Source: Treponema sp. (lineage in GTDB: Bacteria; Spirochaetota; Spirochaetia; Treponematales; Breznakiellaceae). Taken from it: a DNA stretch of 15,344 bases. Positions 6,170 through 12,789 of the stretch are shown one piece after another (positions within the stretch are counted from its first letter, which is position 1; each line of letters opens with the position of its first letter). The DNA is taken from the NCBI GenBank assembly GCA_031278025.1, contig JAITLF010000186.1, forward strand, positions 1 through 15,344, read 5' to 3'. Position numbers and translations under genes: made by a program. Under the pieces are notes generated by a model that had not been told where the DNA came from, ran no database searches, and worked only from the letters and a program-made list of their open reading frames with translations.

Positions 6170-7687
6170 TTAACGCGGCTCCTGCCAACTCCCGGCGCGT
6201 ATCGCCATCCGCCCGTCCCTGGTTATCGCCCATTCCCGCCCGGTAAGCCGGGAAAGGAACACCGCGTCATGGCTCGAAAGGAGCATGGCGCAGGAAACCT
6301 CGTTCAAGGTTTCTTCCAAAAGCCGGATGGACCTTATATCCAGGTGATTTGTCGGCTCATCCATGATGATGAGGGCAGGATTGCTGAATACGCCCCGTGC
6401 AATAAGGAGCTTCCTGATTTCGCCGGGGCTGGGAAGCTGCGACCGGCGCAGCAATCCGGGGTCGGACCCAAGCCGGGAAAACCGGGAAAGTATCTCGCCC
6501 CGCCTCCGCTCGCTTTCCTGTTCCAGCGCTTCCAACGCGGTCCTGCTTTCTTCGGCGCTTACTTCCTGCGGTATATAGAGCGCCGGCGCTCTTAGCGCAT
6601 CCGGGGCCGGAACCGGGCGCTCCACGATAAACCGTATCAGGGTTGATTTACCCGCCCCGTTGGGACCGGTGAGTGCGATCCGGTCGCCGGGACGGATCAG
6701 AAGCTCCGGAAAAGAGAGGGAACGGCCGCCGCCTAAGGGAAGGGTTCCCGCCGGAATGGCGCAGAGCCGGTCCATTTTCGCCTGAGAAGTTTCCAGGGTA
6801 ACGCCGTATTTGCGCTGAACCGGAAGGGCGGCGTTTTCAAGGTTCGCGTCCAGCCGGGCCAGGCGGTTTTCCATGCGCTTGTAAAGGTCCGCCCCGATCC
6901 TGTCCTTACCGGACAGCCGGGCCAGGTTGATCGTCCCCCGGGCATCCTTGTCTTTGGGATCGAGATGCTTTTTGGAAAGCCGGTTCTTAGAACCTTCCAC
7001 CATACGCCGCCGGGCATCGGCCGCCGCCGCGAAACGTTCCCGTTCATTGACAAGCCGCTTCCTGACGCGCCGCATTTCCAGATTTTCCCGTTCTTCCTCC
7101 GCAAGCCCCTGGGAAATACCGCCGGGCCGCAGTATCCCCGTTCCCTGCCGGATAAACAGGCACTGCCCGCAGAGCAGGTCCAGAAGCGCCCGGTCATGGC
7201 TCACCAGTAATCCGGTACCGTGATACATTTTCAGCGCCCCGGCGACGAGTTCCGCCGCTTCCGTATCAAGGTGGTTGGTCGGCTCATCCATAGCCAGAAT
7301 TTCCGGCTGCCGCCACAGGGCTATGGCGATCTGCATGCGCTTGCGTTCCCCATGGCTCAGGGTGTTCCACCGGAAAGGCCAGTCGGCTTCTATACCCAGG
7401 CGCGACATGATGCGCCCCGCCTCGTTGCCGGCGGCATAGAAGAAATCCTCCCACCCATCGCTCAGGTCGTCGGTACGCTGGGGACAATAGACGCCCCCGG
7501 ACCCGGCGATTTTTCCGGACCGGGGCTTCAGCAGCCCCGCGGCAAGCATGAGAAACGTGGTTTTCCCCGCGCCGTTATCACCGGTTATACCGGTCCAGCA
7601 CGGGCGAAATTCAACGGATATGTTTTGCAACACGGGTTCTATTGAAGATGGATAGGAAAAACAAACGGAATCAAACGACAAGGCCAT
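6170..7687 (-). CDS. ABC-F family ATP-binding protein
   Basis: 505 aa with two ATP-binding cassettes and no membrane segments, the ABC-F layout of proteins that act on the ribosome as translation factors or antibiotic-protection factors. Cassette 1 has Walker A GDNGAGKTT (36-44), signature LSHGERKR (110-117) and Walker B LAMDEPTNHLD (131-141). Cassette 2 has Walker A GPNGAGKST (341-349), signature LPSPGEIRK (418-426) and Walker B IIMDEPTNHLD (440-450). The Arg/Lys-rich inter-domain region, about 195-285 (RRVRKRLVNERERF, KNRLSKKHLDPKDKD), fits the ribosome-contacting linker. In the second signature Pro replaces the first Gly of SGGE, which is unusual. It stands alone, not in an operon with a membrane protein. 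Subfamily cannot be fixed by eye: a housekeeping Uup/EttA-like role looks less likely than an antibiotic-protection-like one, because the protein is short and the linker divergent. Confidence 0.85.
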   Translation of the reverse strand: MALSFDSVCFSYPSSIEPVLQNISVEFRPCWTGITGDNGAGKTTFLMLAAGLLKPRSGKIAGSGGVYCPQRTDDLSDGWEDFFYAAGNEAGRIMSRLGIEADWPFRWNTLSHGERKRMQIAIALWRQPEILAMDEPTNHLDTEAAELVAGALKMYHGTGLLVSHDRALLDLLCGQCLFIRQGTGILRPGGISQGLAEEERENLEMRRVRKRLVNERERFAAAADARRRMVEGSKNRLSKKHLDPKDKDARGTINLARLSGKDRIGADLYKRMENRLARLDANLENAALPVQRKYGVTLETSQAKMDRLCAIPAGTLPLGGGRSLSFPELLIRPGDRIALTGPNGAGKSTLIRFIVERPVPAPDALRAPALYIPQEVSAEESRTALEALEQESERRRGEILSRFSRLGSDPGLLRRSQLPSPGEIRKLLIARGVFSNPALIIMDEPTNHLDIRSIRLLEETLNEVSCAMLLSSHDAVFLSRLTGREWAITRDGRMAIRAGSWQEPR

Positions 7688-7713
7688 AGGGACCCCCGCT
7701 CTCGCGGCGCTTC

Positions 7714-7751
7714 CCGGTTAAGACGGCGCAGGCCGGATAGATTTTAACCGG
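7714..7751. repeat. 8-bp inverted repeat in the ABC-F leader
   Basis: CCGGTTAA (7714-7721) and TTAACCGG (7744-7751) are exact inverted arms with a 22-nt loop, 27-64 nt before the ABC-F start. Leaders of antibiotic-inducible ABC-F genes often carry attenuating stems, so a regulatory role is possible but not shown. The rest of the 7688-7958 gap has a GCGGG/CCCGC hairpin around 7792-7813 and an AT-rich tract around 7878-7908, and no gene. Confidence 0.4.
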
Positions 7752-7958
7752 AAGTAACAGAACACACAGAGAGGGCGCGCCACTGGTGAGGAATCGGCGG
7801 GACCGTGCCCGCAAACTCCAAGGGTATCCTCTCCGGTTATTTTCTGTTCATTTCGGTCCTCAATCGTCTCTCTTGGTATTTAATCAAATTAAATTTAGTC
7901 AAATTGAACTGAAGGGTGAAGGGTTGGGGCTTTTAATCCCCCCTGCCCCGCTTTCCGG

Positions 7959-9656
7959 TTACTCCCCCGAGAACCCGTCCTCTTCCCGTATCTGCACCCG
8001 GCGTATCTTGCCGCTGATGGTCTTGGGAAGTTCCGTAACAAATTCCACCACACGGGGGTACTTGTAGGGGGCGGTGGTTTTTTTGACATGGTTCTGGAGT
8101 TCCCGTTTCAACGCGTCCGACGCTACCCAGCCCTTGGCAAGGATCACCGTGGCCTTTACTATCGTACCCCGGTCGGGATCGGGAACCCCGGTAACGGCGC
8201 ACTCCAGGACCGCCGGATGTTCGAGCAGGGCGCTTTCCACCTCAAAGGGGCCTATACGGTAGCCGGAACTCTTGATCACATCGTCGGCGCGGCCTACAAA
8301 CCAGTAATAGCCGTCCTCGTCCCGCCAGGCCATATCCCCGGTGTAGTAAACGTCCCCGTGCCAGACGCTTTCGGTAAGGGCATCGTCCCGGTAATAGCCG
8401 CTGAACATGCCGGCGGGCTTCCGCCTGTCCGTGCGGACCACGATCTGCCCTTCCTCGCCCATGTCGCAGGAAGAGCCATCGTACCGGATCAGGTCTATGT
8501 CGTAGCCCGCGGCGGGCTTGCCCATGGAGCCAGGTTTCGGTTCAAGCCAGGGAAAGGTTCCCAGGGTAACGGTAAGCTCCGTCTGCCCGTAGGCTTCCCG
8601 GAGTTTAAGACCCGTGGCCGCCTTAAATTGCTCGTAGATCTCTGGGTTCAGGGGCTCCCCGGCGACGCTGCAATGCGCAAGGGCGGAAAAATCGTACCGG
8701 GAAAGGTCCTCTTTGATGAAAAACCGGTAAATCGTGGGAGGGGCGCAGAACGTGGTAACCCGGTGCCTGGCGATGACCTCCAGCATGGCGGAAGGGACAA
8801 AGCGGTCGTAGTCGTAGACAAAGATGGCGGATCCGCAGATCCACTGGCCGTAAATCTTTCCCCAGGCGGCCTTGGCCCACCCCGTATCCGCCACCGTCAG
8901 GTGAAGTCCGCCGGGCTGGACGCACTGCCAGTATTTGGCCGTAAGAATATGCCCCAGGGGATAGGCAAAATCATGGCGGACCATCTTAGGCATTCCGGTA
9001 GTGCCGGAGGTAAAATAGAGGAGCATGGTGTCCGAGTTGGCGCAGGGCTGCCCCGGACGGACAAACGTCTCGTCCGCGGCAACGGTCCGGGCGTTAAAGT
9101 CCTCCCAGGCTGGGGAAACGGCGGCTCCCCCGGTTGATTTGGGAGATCCGTGGACAGAGCGGACAAAGGCCTTGTACCGCAGGGGCGTCTTGAGCCTGGC
9201 GTCCGCCTCGTCAACCCGGCGGATCACTTCCGGATCGTCCACACAAACGATTCCCGCAATATCCGCCATATCGCCCCGGTACACGATGTCCTTGGCGGTA
9301 AGCAGGTGGGTCGCGGGAATGGCAATGGCCCCCAGCTTATGCAGGGCCAGCAGGACGGGCCAGTATTCGTAACGGCGCTTCAGGATAAGCATCACCGGAT
9401 CGCCTGAGCCTATGCCCGCGGCGCGGAACACGTTGGCCGCCTTGTCGGAAAGGCGCTTCAGATCGCCGTAGGTGAATTCTGCCTTCCCGCCCCGTTCATC
9501 ACACCAGAGCAAGGCCCGGTCCCCGCCCCGCTCCTCCGCAAGGACATCCAGGACATCATAGGCAAAGTTGAAGGTATCCGGAAAGGAAAGGGAAAAATGC
9601 TCGTAAAAATCCTCATAGGACTTGAATTTTTCCTGTGCTAAAAAACGTTTTATCAT
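7959..9656 (-). CDS. Acyl-CoA synthetase (AMP-forming), medium-chain or acetyl type
   Basis: 565 aa, adenylate-forming enzyme that activates a carboxylic acid with ATP to an acyl-AMP and transfers it to CoA. Motifs: P-loop YFTSGTTGMPK (214-224), APPTIYR (305-311), YGQTE (356-360), YTGD (438-441), hinge and core GRADDVIKSSGYRIGP (455-470), and the C-terminal catalytic Lys in PKTISGKIRR (Lys550). The N-terminal FKSYEDFYEHFSLSFPDTFNFAYDV and length suggest the medium-chain acyl-CoA synthetase group rather than the roughly 650-residue classical Acs. It lies 25 nt after the XRE-cupin regulator and is probably co-transcribed with it, so it is a likely target or companion of that regulator. Substrate length cannot be deduced. 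The start at 9656 follows GGGGGAG at a short distance. Confidence 0.88.
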   Translation of the reverse strand: MIKRFLAQEKFKSYEDFYEHFSLSFPDTFNFAYDVLDVLAEERGGDRALLWCDERGGKAEFTYGDLKRLSDKAANVFRAAGIGSGDPVMLILKRRYEYWPVLLALHKLGAIAIPATHLLTAKDIVYRGDMADIAGIVCVDDPEVIRRVDEADARLKTPLRYKAFVRSVHGSPKSTGGAAVSPAWEDFNARTVAADETFVRPGQPCANSDTMLLYFTSGTTGMPKMVRHDFAYPLGHILTAKYWQCVQPGGLHLTVADTGWAKAAWGKIYGQWICGSAIFVYDYDRFVPSAMLEVIARHRVTTFCAPPTIYRFFIKEDLSRYDFSALAHCSVAGEPLNPEIYEQFKAATGLKLREAYGQTELTVTLGTFPWLEPKPGSMGKPAAGYDIDLIRYDGSSCDMGEEGQIVVRTDRRKPAGMFSGYYRDDALTESVWHGDVYYTGDMAWRDEDGYYWFVGRADDVIKSSGYRIGPFEVESALLEHPAVLECAVTGVPDPDRGTIVKATVILAKGWVASDALKRELQNHVKKTTAPYKYPRVVEFVTELPKTISGKIRRVQIREEDGFSGE

Positions 9657-9681
9657 GACTCCCCCTGTATAAAATTGTTAG

Positions 9682-10236
9682 TTAGAGAACAATGGCCAAA
9701 AATCTGGCCCGCTTGCCCCCCAGCGCCTTCATGCCGTGAGGTTCGCTGGAATCGTAATAGATGCTGTCCCCCGGCCCCAGCTCTATCTCGCGGCCCCCCA
9801 CGGAAATAAAGAGCCGGCCCTCCAGCACATAGTTGAACTCCTGGCCCGGATGGGTGTTCAGCGCCAGGGACTTTCCCTCCGTATCGGGGGACGCTTCCAC
9901 CAGGAACGGCTCGCCCTTTTTCCGGTGAAAGTTGAGGGCCAGGTCCCAGTAGGCATAGGCAGGACGCCGGCTCACCTCCGGGGCGCAATCGGCACGGGTT
10001 ACGCAATAAGTTCTCAGCCGGGATGGTTTGCCGCTTATCAGCTCGGTCAAATCCACCCTGAACCAGTTGGCTATTTCCACGAGGGAACCGATGGGGAATT
10101 CAGCTTCCCCGGCCTCCCACCGGGCATATTCCCGGAGATCAAAACCCAGCTCCGTTGCCAGGGTTTCCCCGGAAATCTCTTCAATCTCCCGTAGCACCCG
10201 TATCCGGGCGGCTATCTCGTTCGTTTCACCAGCCAT
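9682..10236 (-). CDS. XRE-family transcriptional regulator with C-terminal cupin domain
   Basis: 184 aa. Residues about 8-68 form a helix-turn-helix of the XRE/Cro type (IAARIRVLREIEEISGETLA then LREYARWEAGEAEFPIGSL). Residues about 108-184 form a cupin barrel: HPGQEFNYVLEGRL and IELGPGDSIYYDSSEPHGM, the latter carrying the typical PGD turn and a putative ligand- or metal-binding His. Such proteins sense a small molecule through the cupin and commonly control a neighbouring catabolic gene. Start 10236 is chosen over 10266 because GGAGGAG lies 6 nt upstream. It precedes the acyl-CoA synthetase by 25 nt and is divergent from the DJ-1/PfpI-family gene, so the shared intergenic repeats are a natural place for its operators. 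Confidence 0.87.
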   Translation of the reverse strand: MAGETNEIAARIRVLREIEEISGETLATELGFDLREYARWEAGEAEFPIGSLVEIANWFRVDLTELISGKPSRLRTYCVTRADCAPEVSRRPAYAYWDLALNFHRKKGEPFLVEASPDTEGKSLALNTHPGQEFNYVLEGRLFISVGGREIELGPGDSIYYDSSEPHGMKALGGKRARFLAIVL

Positions 10237-10250
10237 AGGGTCTCCTCCAT

Positions 10251-10312
10251 TTAGACGTACTCTCATTTGGACGTACTATCATTGGGCTTACTATAGTGGG
10301 GTTACTATAGAG
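10251..10312. promoter_or_regulatory. Four tandem 15-16-bp operator-like repeats
   Basis: Four imperfect units lie end to end: 10251-10266, 10267-10282, 10283-10297 and 10298-10312. The first two share GACGTACT-TCAT and the last two share G-TTACTATAG. They fill most of the gap between the divergent regulator and DJ-1/PfpI-family genes and stop exactly at the -10 box at 10313. Confidence 0.6.
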
Positions 10313-10318
10313 TATAAT
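10313..10318 (+). promoter_or_regulatory. Consensus -10 box for the DJ-1/PfpI-family gene
   Basis: TATAAT is a perfect -10 element. The expected -35 position (about 10290-10295) reads ACTATA, a poor match that falls inside the tandem repeats. This pattern suggests a promoter needing an activator, or one blocked by a repressor at the repeats. Confidence 0.5.
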
Positions 10319-10343
10319 GAAGTGAATGTATATGCGCGGATCC

Positions 10344-10362
10344 TCCGGCATCCGTTGCCGGA
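10344..10362 (+). other. 7-bp hairpin in the 5' leader of the DJ-1/PfpI-family gene
   Basis: TCCGGCA (10344-10350) and TGCCGGA (10356-10362) pair around a 5-nt loop, downstream of the -10 box and upstream of the duplicated ribosome-binding region. There is no U-run, so it is not a terminator. Confidence 0.5.
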
Positions 10363-10373
10363 AGATAAACCGC

Positions 10374-10419
10374 CGATGAATGGATTTAAGAGGAATCGAT
10401 GAATGGATTTAAGGAGAAT
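10374..10419 (+). repeat. 23-bp tandem duplication carrying ribosome-binding sites
   Basis: Units 10374-10396 and 10397-10419 are identical apart from a two-base difference near the end (AAGAGGAAT versus AAGGAGAAT). Each contains CGATGAATGG and a purine-rich ribosome-binding-like stretch. The second copy has the better AAGGAG that serves the gene at 10424. The first copy opens an 8-codon ORF (MNGFKRNR) at its ATG; its TGA overlaps the ATG of the second unit. Confidence 0.8.
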
Positions 10420-10423
10420 CGAA

Positions 10424-10981
10424 ATGTCCATGAACGCACTTGTTTTTTTAGCCGACGGTTTTGAAGAAGTAGAAGCCGCAACCCCCATCGACTACCTGAG
10501 GAGGGCGGGAATCACGGTAACCACGGCCTCTGTCAGCGGGAGTACGGCCGTAACGGGGGCCCGCAGCCTGCCGGTTATCGCGGACTCACTGATAACCGAA
10601 ATTACGGAAAGGCCGGTATGGGATATCATCCTGTGTCCCGGCGGTATGCCAGGGGCCGCCAACATTGCCGCATCCCCCGCAGCCTGCAGCCTGCTCAAGG
10701 CCCAGGCGGAAGGGGGCCGCTGGATTGCGGCCATCTGCGCGTCTCCGGCGGTGATTCTCGCGCCCCTGGGCATCCTCCAGGGCCGCCGGTTCACCTGTTA
10801 TCCGGGGATGGAAGCGCTGGTTTCAGGCGCCATCTGGTCCGCCGACAGCGTGGTGATTGATGGGAATATCATCACCAGCCGGGGGCCCGGAACCGCCGGA
10901 CGCTTTGCCGCGGCCATCATCGCCCAGCTTTTAAGCCAGAAAGATGCCGACAAACTAGCCGAATCGGTTTTACTCCAGTAG
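10424..10981 (+). CDS. DJ-1/PfpI (ThiJ/YajL-like) family protein
   Basis: 185 aa single-domain protein of the class-I glutamine amidotransferase-like DJ-1 family. The N-terminal DGFEEVEA (11-18) holds the conserved Glu. IAAICASPAVILA (101-113) forms the nucleophile elbow with Cys105. SRGPGTA (152-158) is the usual C-terminal active-site loop. Family members act in protein and DNA deglycation or glyoxalase-like chemistry, oxidative-stress response, or as chaperones; which applies here cannot be told. Length is normal. The start at 10424 (MSMNALVFLA) has AAGGAG about 8 nt upstream; ATG 10430 is possible. Transcribed alone and divergently from the regulator and acyl-CoA synthetase pair, sharing their control region. 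Confidence 0.88.
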   Translation: MSMNALVFLADGFEEVEAATPIDYLRRAGITVTTASVSGSTAVTGARSLPVIADSLITEITERPVWDIILCPGGMPGAANIAASPAACSLLKAQAEGGRWIAAICASPAVILAPLGILQGRRFTCYPGMEALVSGAIWSADSVVIDGNIITSRGPGTAGRFAAAIIAQLLSQKDADKLAESVLLQ

Positions 10982-10987
10982 CGATAT

Positions 10988-11056
10988 CCCCCCTCAGTTT
11001 TATGGGGGGTCCGGGGGGTTCGAAACCCCCCGGCGGGGTGCGGGGCAGCGCCCCGC
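10988..11056 (+). terminator. Cluster of three GC-rich hairpins after the DJ-1/PfpI-family gene
   Basis: Within 75 nt of the stop are CCCCCC (10988-10993)/GGGGGG (11004-11009); a 10-bp stem, CCGGGGGGTT (11011-11020) with its complement (11024-11033) and a CGA loop; and GCGGGGC (11040-11046)/GCCCCGC (11050-11056). No U-tract follows, so termination would be atypical, but the middle stem is very stable. It could also be an extragenic palindromic element. Confidence 0.5.
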
Positions 11057-11723
11057 GCTTCTTCGGGATATCCCCGGAACTTTGGGGGATATCCCCGGAA
11101 CTTCGGGGGATATCCCCGCAGCTTCGGGGGATATCCCCGGAACTTCGGGGGATATCCCCGGAACTTTGGGGGATATCCCCGGAACTTCGGGGGATATCCC
11201 CGCAAACGCGGGGGATATCCCCGCAAACGCGGGGGATATCCCCGGAAGCGCCGGAGATTGCCCCGAAACCACCGGGGGGCTGGCGGGATTGTTGCCGGCA
11301 GCAGTAAGGACCCATCCCCCCGCGCTTAAGTCCGTACTATTGATAAGCTCCACCTTCTCGGTCCCGGTATTGTTCACCACAAAGTTCAGGGACCCCTCGC
11401 CCGCATCCGGTCTATGATGCCGGCATCCGCCGCCGTGAAGAACGCCGCGTTATCGTCCAGCACCACCGTCTCCATGAGGCTGCAGATGCCCTTCAACTGG
11501 TCCGCGGAAGGCCCGGCAAGGAACCGGGCCGCCGCCGCGTCATCCCCCAGAGAGAGGCGGATGTCCACGGTAAAGGGAGCCGGCCCGCCGTCCTCCTGCT
11601 GCCGCGGGGCGGCCGCGCCGGCGGGCGCCTCCGGGGGAAGGCGGTGATGGGGGTGAAACATCCTGCCAGCAAAACCGGCAAAACTCCGGCTCCGGCAGGG
11701 AAACCACGTTTCGCGGGTTTCAT
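11000..11723 (-). pseudogene. Frameshifted lipoprotein gene, family copy 1
   Basis: ATG at 11723 with AGGAGG 7 nt upstream starts MKPAKRGFPAGAGVLPVLL-AGCF, a lipoprotein signal peptide with lipobox LAGC. The reading then moves to a second frame near 11630-11645 (PAPFTVDIRLSLGDDAA, ARFLAGPSADQL, METVVLDDNAAF) and to a third near 11406-11412 (GEGSLNFVVNNTGTEKVE, LINSTDLSAGGWVLTAAG), which continues into the 21-bp repeats and stops at 11000. Adding one base at 11407-11411 joins the second and third frames as ID-PDAGEGSL. The same signal peptide, FTV-I, DDAA-ARFLAGP and VVLD motifs occur in the broken gene at 14485. An exported lipoprotein of unknown function, now inactive unless these are sequencing errors. 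Confidence 0.72.
11067..11276. repeat. 21-bp tandem array, nine copies plus one degenerate
   Basis: GATATC recurs at 11067, 11088, 11109, 11130, 11151, 11172, 11193, 11214 and 11235, exactly 21 bp apart; a tenth, degenerate unit begins at 11256. Nearly every unit contains the 12-bp palindrome GGGGATATCCCC followed by a variable 9-bp part (GGAACTTCG, GGAACTTTG, GCAGCTTCG, GCAAACGCG). The period is a multiple of three, so every frame on both strands reads as a 7-residue repeat (for example PGISPEV on the minus strand). It abuts the 3' end of the frameshifted lipoprotein gene. There are no unique spacers, so it is not CRISPR. Confidence 0.93.
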
Positions 11724-11735
11724 ACAAAGCCTCCT

Positions 11736-11765
11736 GGAACTCTCGTTCCTGGAACTCTCGTTCCA
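11736..11765. repeat. 15-bp tandem repeat upstream of lipoprotein copy 1
   Basis: GGAACTCTCGTTCC followed by T or A occurs twice head to tail (11736-11750 and 11751-11765), immediately before the ribosome-binding site of the minus-strand lipoprotein gene. It is probably a slippage duplication. Confidence 0.8.
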
Positions 11766-11772
11766 TTCTTGA

Positions 11773-11818
11773 GCGTGAATACCGGGGCGCCGAAAACCGG
11801 CGCGGTGCGGTTTGCAAA
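11773..11818 (+). repeat. Dispersed ~46-bp repeat, copy 3
   Basis: It begins GCGTGAATACCGGGGCGC and continues through GGCGCGG to a diverged end. It aligns with 548-589 over GGGGCGC-GAA and GGCGCGG, and with the minus strand of 5951-5996 over GCGTGAAT-CCG. Its right end overlaps the -35 of the nfnA promoter. Confidence 0.5.
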
Positions 11819-11839
11819 AGCGGGGGTTTTTTATACAAT
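11812..11839 (+). promoter_or_regulatory. Candidate nfnAB promoter
   Basis: TTGCAA (11812-11817) and TACAAT (11834-11839) are 16 bp apart, with a G5T6 tract in the spacer. A 10-bp tandem CGTATCCATC (11840-11859) lies at the likely transcript start. The nfnA start codon is about 65 bp downstream. Confidence 0.5.
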
Positions 11840-11904
11840 CGTATCCATCCGTATCCATCGCAGCGGATCGAGACACTACCATGCGGAAGGAGAGAGGAAA
11901 GCGT

Positions 11905-12777
11905 ATGAATAAGATTCTGGCAAAAAAACAGTTGTCCGCCGAGGTCTTTGAGATGACCGTCGAGGCTCCGTTGATTGCCGCGGCACGGAAGGCGGGACAG
12001 TTCATCATTGTCCAAATCGACACTGATTGGGGGGAGCGTATTCCCCTCACCATCGCCGATGCGGATGCCGGGGCGGGAACGCTCACCCTGGTTTTTCAGA
12101 CCGTGGGGGCAACAACGCACAAGCTCGCCGTGAAAGAGCCGGGAGAGTATGTGGAAAATATGCTGGGGCCCCTGGGGAACCCCACCCATGTCGAGAAGTT
12201 TGGGACGGTCGTCTGCGTAGGGGGCGGCATCGGCGCAGCGCCCCTCTATCCCATCGTGCAGGCCATGAAGCAGGCGGGGAATCAGGTGAAGGTGATCATC
12301 GGCGCCCGTACTAAAGAACTGGTTATCTTTGAGGATCGTATGCGGAACTACGCCGATGAACTGGTGATCGTAACCGACGACGGTTCCTATGGCCGCAAGG
12401 CCCTGGTTACCGAGCCTCTCAAGGAGTTCTGCGCCCTGGACCCCAAGCCGGATATGTCCGTGGCCATCGGGCCGCCGGTCATGATGAAGTTTTGCGAGAA
12501 AACGACCGCCGGGTTCGGCGTTCCCGTCATGGTGTCCCTGAACACCATCATGATAGACGGTACGGGGATGTGCGGCGGCTGCCGGGTTACGGTGGGGGGC
12601 GAAACGAAATTTGTCTGTGTCGACGGGCCGGAATTTGACGGCCATGCGGTCGATTTTGATACCATGATGATCCGGATGCGGGCCTACAAGGACCGGGAAG
12701 ACGCGGATCATCGTAGCTGCCATATCGGCCTTGGCCTGCCGCCCCACGAGGCGCCGGCTACGGCGGTGCGGAAATAA
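11905..12777 (+). CDS. nfnA: NfnA: FAD/[2Fe-2S] subunit of NADH-dependent reduced ferredoxin:NADP+ oxidoreductase
   Basis: 290 aa, ferredoxin-NADP+ reductase-like subunit of the bifurcating transhydrogenase Nfn (also annotated as sulfide dehydrogenase or GltB-associated SudB). The enzyme couples NADP+ reduction to NADH and reduced ferredoxin, reversibly, in the cytoplasm. FAD contact RIPLTIAD (45-52), nucleotide-binding GGGIGAAPLYPIVQA (106-120), and a C-terminal iron-sulfur motif with Cys223, Cys226 and Cys238 (DGTGMCGGC, KFVCVDGPEFDGH). Asp218 sits where Nfn enzymes use an Asp as the fourth cluster ligand, which supports Nfn over plain PyrK-type reductases. Start 11905 is preceded by GGAGAGAGG; an in-frame ATG at 11881 would add 8 basic residues and is less likely. 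nfnB follows after 12 nt. Confidence 0.92.
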   Translation: MNKILAKKQLSAEVFEMTVEAPLIAAARKAGQFIIVQIDTDWGERIPLTIADADAGAGTLTLVFQTVGATTHKLAVKEPGEYVENMLGPLGNPTHVEKFGTVVCVGGGIGAAPLYPIVQAMKQAGNQVKVIIGARTKELVIFEDRMRNYADELVIVTDDGSYGRKALVTEPLKEFCALDPKPDMSVAIGPPVMMKFCEKTTAGFGVPVMVSLNTIMIDGTGMCGGCRVTVGGETKFVCVDGPEFDGHAVDFDTMMIRMRAYKDREDADHRSCHIGLGLPPHEAPATAVRK

Positions 12778-12789
12778 GGGGGAACGGCA

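Noticed and set aside
7762..7850. Cobalamin riboswitch
   Set aside because: Scattered CCACTG/GGTG-like words occur, but the ordered conserved core is absent, and the plus-strand orientation would face the end of a minus-strand gene.
11067..11276. CRISPR array
   Set aside because: Units are contiguous 21-bp repeats with no unique spacers of usual size, and there are no cas genes in the window.
11002..11417. Plus-strand proteins of heptapeptide repeats (GISPELR, GDIPGTS)
   Set aside because: The 21-bp period keeps all frames open, so these are automatic by-products; none has a ribosome-binding site or non-repeat domain.
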